Below are positions 8,870-15,331 of a stretch of DNA of 18,554 nucleotides, piece by piece. Made by a program: the position numbers and the translations under genes. The notes beneath the pieces are model-generated. The model ran no database searches and was not told where the DNA came from. It saw nothing but the letters and a program-made list of their open reading frames with translations. The stretch is from Rhynchonema sp. JSB1_4 (Eukaryota; Nematoda; Chromadorea; Monhysterida; Xyalidae), in the NCBI GenBank assembly GCA_030248065.1, contig JASAMV010005086.1:1-18554 (forward strand), in the 5' to 3' direction. Within the stretch, counting starts at the first letter, position 1. Each line of letters opens with the position of its first letter.

Positions 8870-10643
8870 ATGCAACCTCAGGCCTCAGTCGTAAGTTCTA
8901 ATACTGGCAACGGCCTAACGTACTTCTCACAGCCGCGACCGGCGATCATCCCAACGGCGCCCCTATCGACTCCCCGTCCGTTCCCCCCGATCTTCGTCCC
9001 AACTGGCTTTCCCCCGATCGTCCCGGCGACGTTCCCCCCAATCCCGGTTCACATCGGTTTTCGACCCCGAAGCAAAGATCCAGTTCCTGATCCCAGTGAA
9101 GTCAAGTACGTCACCATACCGCCTGTGAGTGAGGAAGAGATGCTCAAATTGTACACCAGCACGGCTGAGCAGGAGAGAGATGATGGAGGGATATTGTCAC
9201 CTAGGGTTGGTTTTGTATTATTATTGGGTTTGCAGATGAAATGTTGGCGCCAAATGTGTCAGCAAATAACGTGTCCCATACAACATCAATATCATCTGCG
9301 TGTAGCTAATGTGCGTTGCGCGAAATTGCCCCTAACGTTATAGTGGTCAAATCACTTGGTCAACTCACAGCAGCCTCAAATATGCGCGAGAAATAATACA
9401 TGACATTCGGGAAGTTTAGACGACTCTGTGAGTTGACGAAGTGATTTGACCACTTAAGTTGACCTGAAAGAGCGGAGGCACCAAGATCACGTTTTTGGGC
9501 CACCGTTGTCATGCGCTCGATACTAATATTCTGAATTCCATTACCTCAGGTGCTGCCACTATCCAAGTTGCTTCGACCTGGTGCTAGCGTAAATCTGCTG
9601 ACAGGCATCACGGGCGGGGCAGCAATCGATAACGATGGCAGATTTCTGGAGGATCCATTCTCTGATAACAGGGGGGTGATCAGCTTCCCACAGAATGAGA
9701 AAGTCGTACCCCCGATGCGGATGGTAAAGGTCAGTTTTCGTTGATCTGGGAAGCGACTCTGAATGTGAGGAAAGCAAACATGTAAAAAAACTATGCAGCT
9801 TTTGCCAAAATTGCCGAAAAATCGCAATGTGACCGCCTTCGACTTGCTGTGGGCCAAGGCTGAACACGAGATTGTGAAATTCATCCGAGACATCACTTAT
9901 CCGTTTGTGGTGAGTTTCATGCGATGTTTCACGTTTGGAGTGAAACATTTGATTAGACAGCGGTTGACATTACAGAACGAGTGTCCGAGAGTGCCGAACT
10001 ACGAGCCCTGTCTGCAGCTGCCCGAAGCGAACAAACGATTAAAGTCGTGTTGTGATTCATATTTTCATGGCACCTGTCACGCCATGTGCAAATATGACCT
10101 AACCTTACCTCAGGTTATTCGAAATTTTCTCCCAGCAGAATTTTTTAATGGATAACTTCATCTTTTATTCCCACAAACCAAACAGGTATTCGCTGCGCGA
10201 TGCACACCGAAACAAACGCAAGAAGTGTTTGCGTGTGCCTCTGATCTGAACAACGCGTTGGGGTGTTGTTTAAATGCCGGTTTGAGCACGGAATGCCTCA
10301 GATTTTGCAATCCCAGCCAGGTAAACTGTCCATCACGATTTCAATGATCGTAGCAAAGTTTGTGATCTGATCGAATCTAAAAACTTTCACGCTGGTCTAA
10401 ACCAAAGCATCAGTAAATCTGAAAATGGCCTTATGCAAAAAGACACTATTATACCCGATCCAATCAGCCAGTTTGATGCTGGACTAAATTACCTAAAACC
10501 ACACTTTTACGGTACGCATGGCAAGCACTATTAGTGTTTCAACGTTTCAGGGGCTTCCGACGACTGACGACGTTGTTTACGCCCGTTGCTTGCACGTATT
10601 CCCGACAATAATGAAGTGCTTTCAAGCCGGACTGAATCCCTAG
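8870..10643 (+). CDS. Proline-rich protein with C-terminal DB module (nematode cysteine-rich domain)
   Basis: Exons 8933-9205, 9550-9729, 9799-9909, 9976-10113, 10186-10320 and 10551-10643 (TAG) give 309 residues from 8933. The ATG at 8870 is in frame and would make 8870-9205 one exon, but GTAAGT at 8891 and CTTCTCACAG ending at 8932 look like a 42-bp intron, so the true N-terminus may lie upstream. Counting from 8933, residues 1-50 are Pro-rich (PFPPIFVPTGFPPIVPATFP). Residues 189-309 hold 14 cysteines: 191, 200, CC 213-214, 222, 226, 240, 251, CC 261-262, 271, 275, 292 and 302. This pattern (SCCDSYFHGTCHAMC; GCCLNAGLSTECLRFC; RCLHVFPTIMKCFQAG) matches the DB module, a disulfide-rich extracellular domain of unknown molecular role. 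The protein is expected to be secreted, but no signal peptide was identified. Every intron in this model is phase 0. A possible polyadenylation signal lies about 245 bp after the stop. Confidence 0.8.
9342..9454. repeat. Short inverted repeat in an intron of the DB gene
   Basis: AGTGGTCAAATCACTTGGTCAACTCACAG is split here as 9342-9361 and 9362-9370; the complementary arm is 9426-9454 with one mismatch (29-bp arms, 55-bp loop). A miniature inverted-repeat remnant or a hairpin in the pre-mRNA. No target duplication is clear. Confidence 0.7.
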
Positions 10644-10888
10644 TCTCATTTTGTTAAGGTAAACTATGCATATCACTAACTAACACTCTATTTATTATTT
10701 ATTGCTTTTTTGTTGCTAGATTCGAATATTCAGGGCTTGTTGTTTTGCATTTTTAAAGTAGTGTATAGCGAATATTTGCTGGACAAATTCCCTTTTGTTC
10801 ATGCACATTCGCCCGCAAACTGAGCTACCTTGCTGTGCTTTACATTCCGATTCCCTTCATGTATGCATTGATTGGTAACAATTGGTCA

Positions 10889-10894
10889 AATAAA
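10889..10894 (+). promoter_or_regulatory. Candidate polyadenylation signal AATAAA of the DB gene
   Basis: AATAAA within GGTCAAATAAAATTGG, about 245 bp after the TAG at 10641-10643. It is the first canonical hexamer after the stop. Functional use is inferred. Confidence 0.4.
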
Positions 10895-11101
10895 ATTGGT
10901 TCAAAGAATCGGGAACGACGGCGCCTTCTTTTCGTGTAATTTATATTTATGATAAAGGCAACTTTGGCATTCGCCACGATTTTAAAACTTTGATCTTTTT
11001 TTGACTTGCTGACCTTGGGCTGTGGATAGTTTGGCAGATGACCGAAACCACATGGAACCGCGAACCGGAATACGAATAAAAAGAGAATGCAAACCAAGTC
11101 G

Positions 11102-11153
11102 AATCCAATCCGAATCGAATTCGAAAGAATCCGATCCGAATCGAATTCGAAAC
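11102..11153 (+). repeat. 26-bp tandem duplication
   Basis: Two adjacent copies of AATCC(A/G)ATCCGAATCGAATTCGAAA (11102-11127 and 11128-11153), differing at one internal base and the last base. Each contains the palindrome GAATTC. Confidence 0.7.
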
Positions 11154-11259
11154 AAAACTTAAACCTTAAACTTACCGCAAAAACCGGAATAGAAGGGGCT
11201 CTATTGATCACTGAGCCCATTTTTGGGGCTCTATTCCGGGGAGGACCTCTGTTCCCGGG

Positions 11260-11654
11260 CAGTGTAGTTCCTGGGGGGGGGAGGGGGGGGTCCCCCCCTA
11301 AGGTACACTAACCGCCGCGACCAAGGTACACTAGTACACTAACCGCCGCGCCAGGTACACTAACCGCCTCAATTTTTGCCTAAAATAAGCAATTTTAGGC
11401 CTAAAATGGGCATTTTTAGGCCTAAAATGGGTAATTTTTAGGTCAATGTTGTCAAAAGTCGCCAAAATACCCTTTTTATGGAGAATTTTTTCCAAAAAGG
11501 GCAAAAAATCGGTCAAATTTTCTACCTCAAAAAGTGACTTTTTCCTGAATTTGGGTCTTCCCCCCCCTTCCCTCCCCCAGGGAGGTACACTAACCGCCGC
11601 ACGGAAAAAAGGGGTAGGTACACTAACCGCCGCGCCGGACCAGGAACTACACTG
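11260..11654 (+). mobile_element. hAT-type miniature element X1 (395 bp) with perfect 8-bp target duplication
   Basis: Terminal repeats CAGTGTAGTTCCTGG and CCAGGAACTACACTG. Target duplication TTCCCGGG at 11252-11259 and 11655-11662, 8 of 8. Subterminal repeats of GGTACACTAACCGCC occur about five times, three on the left and two on the right. A G-run/T/C-run palindrome spans 11283-11298. The core carries TTTTTAGGCCTAAAAT words. No open frame of note. CAGTG ends plus an 8-bp duplication are typical of hAT non-autonomous elements. Confidence 0.88.
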
Positions 11655-11722
11655 TTCCCGGGGCTTCTCTTCTATTAATCACTGCCCGGAATCTGAAAAC
11701 AATTGTTCCCACCCCCACCCAC

Positions 11723-12449
11723 CAGAGGTCGCAATCGGGCCGGCCTGACCTCGGGCCGGGCCGCGATTTTGGGCTTTTGGCTCGGGCCGGGCCGGGCCGG
11801 AGATTTGGAGGATCGGGCCGGGCCGGGTCGGGCACCCCGGCCCGAAGCTTCTGAAGTGACTTATTTTACTGAAAAATTAGGGATTTTTTTGTCAAAAAAT
11901 ACTAAAATTTCTGACGTATTCGGCAAGTAAGTGATCAGTATTGTCTATCTGACGACTTTTTCATGGAAAACAATCAGTGGTGTGGCTACCCAGGCGTGCA
12001 ATCAACCTACTGTACCACCAGAAAGGCCTACAATCAACCTACCTGCTGTACCGGCCGAGCTAGGGGGAACAAAATTTTTTATGTCTAAATTTTGATGAAA
12101 ATGTGCTCTAAAACGCCAATTGATGTTTCGCCTATTTGGAGTGAAAAATATCGATTTTATACCATTTTGAGCCATAAATAGCTACCTACATACTGTCTGT
12201 ACCAAGGATGGCGCGTCAATCTACCTATGTACATACCTACTGTACGCTGTACCTAAGGGGGGGCCCACCCCCCAAGCCACACCACAAGATTCAAAAAGCG
12301 CAAAAATTATGACAAAAATTGGGTTAAAATCTGAGCCAAAAAATCGAGCCGGGCCGGAGATTTGGAGGTTCGGGCCGGGCCGGGCCGGAGATTTGGGGGT
12401 TCGGGTCGGGCCGGGCCCGGCCGGGCCTCAGATTTGGGGGCTCGGGCCG
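11723..12449 (+). mobile_element. Family U element, copy U4 (right terminus lost)
   Basis: Starts with the exact terminal repeat CAGAGGTCGCAATCGGGC (11723-11740). It continues with GGCC words, CGAAGCTTCTGAAGTGACTTA, GTAAGTGATCAGTA, several ACCTACTGTACC words, a G-run/C-run block at 12257-12273, TTATGACAAAAATTGGG, and a second GGCC array that ends abruptly at CTCGGGCCG. A segment reading GTCTATCTGACGACTTTTTC sits earlier than in U1 and U2, so this copy is rearranged. Confidence 0.75.
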
Positions 12450-12604
12450 TTTTTCGTCGTCGCACAGCCGCCTGCCAATGACAGAATCCTAATCCCGAGC
12501 TGAAACAAAGAAATTCAGTCGTGAATAATCGTACAACGAGATTAACAAAACAACAGACAACTGTTTCTGAGGACAATGACATGACCTCGTCAATTCACCA
12601 TATT
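12450..12604. other. Spacer between U4 and X2, nothing recognised
   Basis: Low-repeat sequence without a supported gene or motif. It forms the left flank of X2. Confidence 0.4.
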
Positions 12605-12612
12605 CATGTTCT

Positions 12613-12989
12613 CAGTGTAGTTCCTGGTCCGGAGGGGGAGATAGCGGACCCTCCGTTTTTTCGGAGGGGGAGATAGTGTACCCCCGAGGGGGGAAGACCC
12701 AAATTCAGGAAAAAGTCACTTTTTGAGGTAGAAAATTTGAGCTATTTTTGCCCCTTTTTGGAAAAAATTCTTCAGAAAAAGGGTATTTTGGCGACTTTTG
12801 AGAACATTGACCTGAAAATCACTCATTTTTGGCCTAAAAATGCCCATTTTAGGCCTAAAAATGCCTATTTTAGGCAAAAATTGGGGGAGATGGTGTACCC
12901 GGAGGGGGAGATAGGGGGATAGTGTACCACCTGAGGGGGAGATAGTGTACCCGAGGGGGGACCCCCCTCCCCCCCCAGGAACTACACTG
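12613..12989 (-). mobile_element. hAT-type miniature element X2 (377 bp), inverted relative to X1, perfect 8-bp target duplication
   Basis: Termini CAGTGTAGTTCCTGG and CCAGGAACTACACTG. Target duplication CATGTTCT at 12605-12612 and 12990-12997, 8 of 8. Its internal order is the reverse complement of X1: the GGTCCGG end comes first, AAGACCCAAATTCAGG matches CCTGAATTTGGGTCTT in X1, and GGGGGGACCCCCC lies at 12955-12967. Its subterminal word is GGGTACACTATCTCCCCC on the element's own strand, whereas X1 has GGTACACTAACCGCC, so the subterminal words have diverged while the core is conserved. Confidence 0.88.
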
Positions 12990-13013
12990 CATGTTCTCGG
13001 ACTGAGCTCCAAA

Positions 13014-13094
13014 CAGGGTAGTACTTGGGGGGGGGGGGGGTGGGGGTCCCCCCAAATTCATCTATCTATCGTCAACACTTTTTGATTTCATCTA
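13014..13094. repeat. Left part of repeat W
   Basis: Starts CAGGGTAGTACTTGG, followed by a long G run, the palindrome GGGGGTCCCCCC (13042-13053) and the word ATCTATCTATCGTCAAC. The same word recurs at 13653-13690, beyond the Z/Y insertions. The host of insertion Z. Confidence 0.5.
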
Positions 13095-13651
13095 TAGTCC
13101 AACAACAGCTAATGCAGAATTTATGTCCACTGCGTTGCCTGATCCGCCAAGCACATAACGCGTGATGCAACATTACAAGCACAGACAGGCAGTCAGCTTT
13201 GGCTGCGTGGGTGTGTTTATAATGTTGCATCACGCGTTATGTGCTTGGCATAGTAGTGGCTGGGGGGGTTGAGTACTTACCTCTCACAACTCAAAATCAT
13301 ACCTCTCACAAGCAATTTTATGCCTTTTTAAGGCAAAAATCGGTGTTTTTCGACCTTATTTTCCCAAAAATCGCGCGCTCCGCGCGCAAACCCACCCATA
13401 ATACCTATTTTTAGGCGATTTTCGGCGAAAATTTTGAAAAAGTACTATTTTTACCTCAATTTTTGGCCAAAATTGTATCACAAAAACGGTGTTTTTTCGC
13501 CTTTTTGGGTTACCAAAATCATACCTCTCACGCTTCCGGTCCCAACCCCGCATCATACTTACCTCCCACACATGGGCCTGCCACTACACTGGTGCTTGGC
13601 GGATCAGGCAACGCAGTGGACATAAATTCTGCATTAGCTGTTGTTGGACTA
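13095..13651. mobile_element. Foldback element Z (206 bp before disruption) split by element Y
   Basis: Left arm 13095-13175 (81 bp) starts TAGTCCAACAACAGC. The right arm is 13220-13248 plus 13600-13651 (29 + 52 bp) and ends GCTGTTGTTGGACTA. The arms are identical over all 81 bp, with a 44-bp loop. It is flanked by TA on both sides (CATC-TA / TA-CCTATCG), consistent with a TA target duplication as in Tc1/mariner-type elements. The right arm is interrupted by Y at 13249-13591. Confidence 0.85.
13249..13591. mobile_element. hAT-type miniature element Y (343 bp) inserted in Z, perfect 8-bp target duplication
   Basis: The left end is CATAGTAGTGGC; the right end on the other strand is CAGTGTAGTGGC (10 of 12). 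Target duplication GTGCTTGG at 13241-13248 and 13592-13599, 8 of 8. Removing Y and one duplicate restores a perfect arm of Z, which proves the insertion. Subterminal words ATACCTCTCACA occur near both ends. The core holds AAAAATCGCGCGCTCCGCGCGC. No coding capacity. The CAGTGTAGT start is shared with X1 and X2. Confidence 0.88.
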
Positions 13652-14033
13652 TACCTATCGTCAACACTTATGGGCAAATCTATCTATCGTCAACCCCAAA
13701 ATGGGTATTTTTGCCTCAAAATGGCTCAAAATCGGTATTTTTGTCCCAAAAAGGCAAAAAATCGCGCGCTTCGCGCGGATTTAGTACATCTAAGTACATT
13801 CTCATTAATATTTACACATTATTACCTACTATGCCTTGATTTTTGGCGACCCCCCCACCATCTATTTGATCTTTTTTGAACAACCCCCCCTGGGTATCCG
13901 AGATTTTTATTTTAGGGAGCAACCCCCCCTGGTATCCGAGATTTTTCATTTTGGGTATCCGGTGTCCAAAAATTTTGGATTTTGGGTATCCGGTATCCTG
14001 ACTTTTTGATTTCCCAACGACACCACTGCACTG
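13652..14033. repeat. Right part of W and GGTATCCG word repeats (V)
   Basis: W continues with CCTATCGTCAACAC, AATCTATCTATCGTCAACC and AAAAAATCGCGCGCTTCGCGCG to about 13785. From 13880 a different word, GGTATCCG(AG)ATTTTT, occurs about five times, preceded by runs of seven C. The block ends CCACTGCACTG (14023-14033), which on the minus strand starts CAGTGCAGTGG and resembles the hAT termini nearby. Whether W and V are one element is unresolved: the flanks GCTCCAAA and ATGACAAA agree only at 4 of 8. Confidence 0.45.
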
Positions 14034-14099
14034 ATGACAAATGAAATGGAATGGAAAACGAACTACTCAACTCTCAATCGTCTCAATTTTACCATTTCT

Positions 14100-14285
14100 T
14101 TCGTCTCAGAAGAAATTTTATTTTTTGCTGTACAGACGTTTTTTTCCTTTCGATTTTTCGTTTTTTTCCCAGAAAAATGACGTTTTTTCCTATTGCCTCA
14201 TTTTTTCCTATATTTTTTTCCTTTTCTTTGGGTACCATTTTTTCCAAGGAAAAAAAACGAAAAATTTTTTCCTTTTGTTTCCCAA
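14100..14285. repeat. T-tract rich repeat resembling family T
   Basis: Repeated runs of T with CC or CG (TTTTTTCCTTTCG, GACGTTTTTTCC) and AAAAAAACGAAAAATTTTTTCC. It is compositionally like the T insertion at 123-550 and lies next to a U fragment, as T does in U1. Open frames here are low-complexity Phe/Lys strings. Confidence 0.45.
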
Positions 14286-14289
14286 ACAC

Positions 14290-14379
14290 GTCACTTCAGA
14301 AGCTTCGGCCGAGCCCTGCCCGTTCCGGCCAGAGCCCAAAATCGCGTCCCGGATCGGGCCGGCCCGATTGCGACATCTG
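14290..14379 (-). mobile_element. Solo end of a family U element (U5)
   Basis: On the minus strand: CAGATGTCGCAATCGGGCC (terminal repeat, one change), then GCGATTTTGGGC, then CGAAGCTTCTGAAGTGAC, the same order as the left end of U2 and U4. A further GCAATCGGGCCGGG lies at about 14431. Truncated copy. Confidence 0.65.
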
Positions 14380-14399
14380 CTCCAAAAACTAAAAGAATG

Positions 14400-15331
14400 C
14401 ACATAAGATGAAATCCAGTGCTCAGTGGTTGCAATCGGGCCGGGATTTTTGGAAATTTCTGTGAAAAAAACCTTCTCATATTTTCGCTAGACTTCACCAA
14501 AAATATCGTTTTTGGACCCCACTTTTTCAACTTTTTTGTTGTGCAAACGTGTTCGAGTGCGATTGCGATTGAAAGCACAAAACCTCTGAAATTCCGTGTG
14601 TTTGGATGATTTCGATGTTTTGAATAGAACATAGTGCGCGTTACTGCTTTGTGATTCAGCGCAAGTTTTGAGGGCAAAGTACATACCTAGCCCAAATCGG
14701 TGATTTTACTTTATGTGCTGGAAATTTATCCTCCGGTTCTTTGTCTTTTTTTTCGTTTTTTCTCCAAAAATATAAAAAAGCGGTTTTTTCGCTATTATAG
14801 ATAACAATCATATTTATTCCTTCTATTCATCAATAGGATGCGGCGATAGGCATTGTATCCTCTGAACGAATAACAAACGTGCACACATGTATCTGTGTAC
14901 AACTGTCAGGGGGCTCAATTAATTAATCGCTGATCCCTTTTGGGGGCAGGGGGCTCTATTGCGGGGGACGGGGAGTGGCTCAATTCCGCCGGTTCGGAGG
15001 GCTCTATTTAGGTTTTTACGGTATTTCATTTCATTTACGTATTTCGTTTTTTGTACACAAATTTTTTTGATCAAATGGGTTTTCATTTTATTTTACCTCT
15101 TCAGATCACAACTGTCCGAGTCCGACACAGTTGGTTTATCACCCAAAATGTGGACACAAAATCAGAACGCAATGAATTTTTGGTAACCGTTCCGTCACCC
15201 AGACCCAACCACAACGCGAAAGACAGTCAGGCAGACATTTGGATTTGACGAGGCAGTGACCCAGTGCTCGCACACCGATCCAAAAAACAAACTGAGAATG
15301 AAACTGCTGTGTGGTCGTTTTGATCGATAAC
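14400..15331. other. Non-coding flank upstream of Rictor
   Basis: Contains a short U-like fragment (about 14431-14445), T-rich stretches, and GGGCTCTATT / GGGGGCTCAATT words of possible element R (14905-15010). No gene is supported; the promoter of Rictor is presumably in 15024-15331 but no motif is identifiable. Confidence 0.4.

Larger units (their letters stand above)
11172..15023. mobile_element. Possible host element R enclosing the second repeat island
   Basis: TACCGCAAAAACC at 11173-11185 is matched in inverse by GGTTTTTACGGTA at 15011-15023 (12 of 13). Both ends are followed inward by GGGCTCTATT words (11195-11233, and 14905-15008 in variant forms). This could be one old element whose interior has been filled by later insertions, or two separate R copies facing each other. 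No coding region for a transposase is visible. Confidence 0.35.

Noticed and set aside
13014..14033. W plus V as one complete hAT element
   Set aside because: The ends (CAGGGTAGT and, inverted, CAGTGCAGT) are similar, but flanking 8-mers match at only 4 positions, so it is listed as unresolved repeats.
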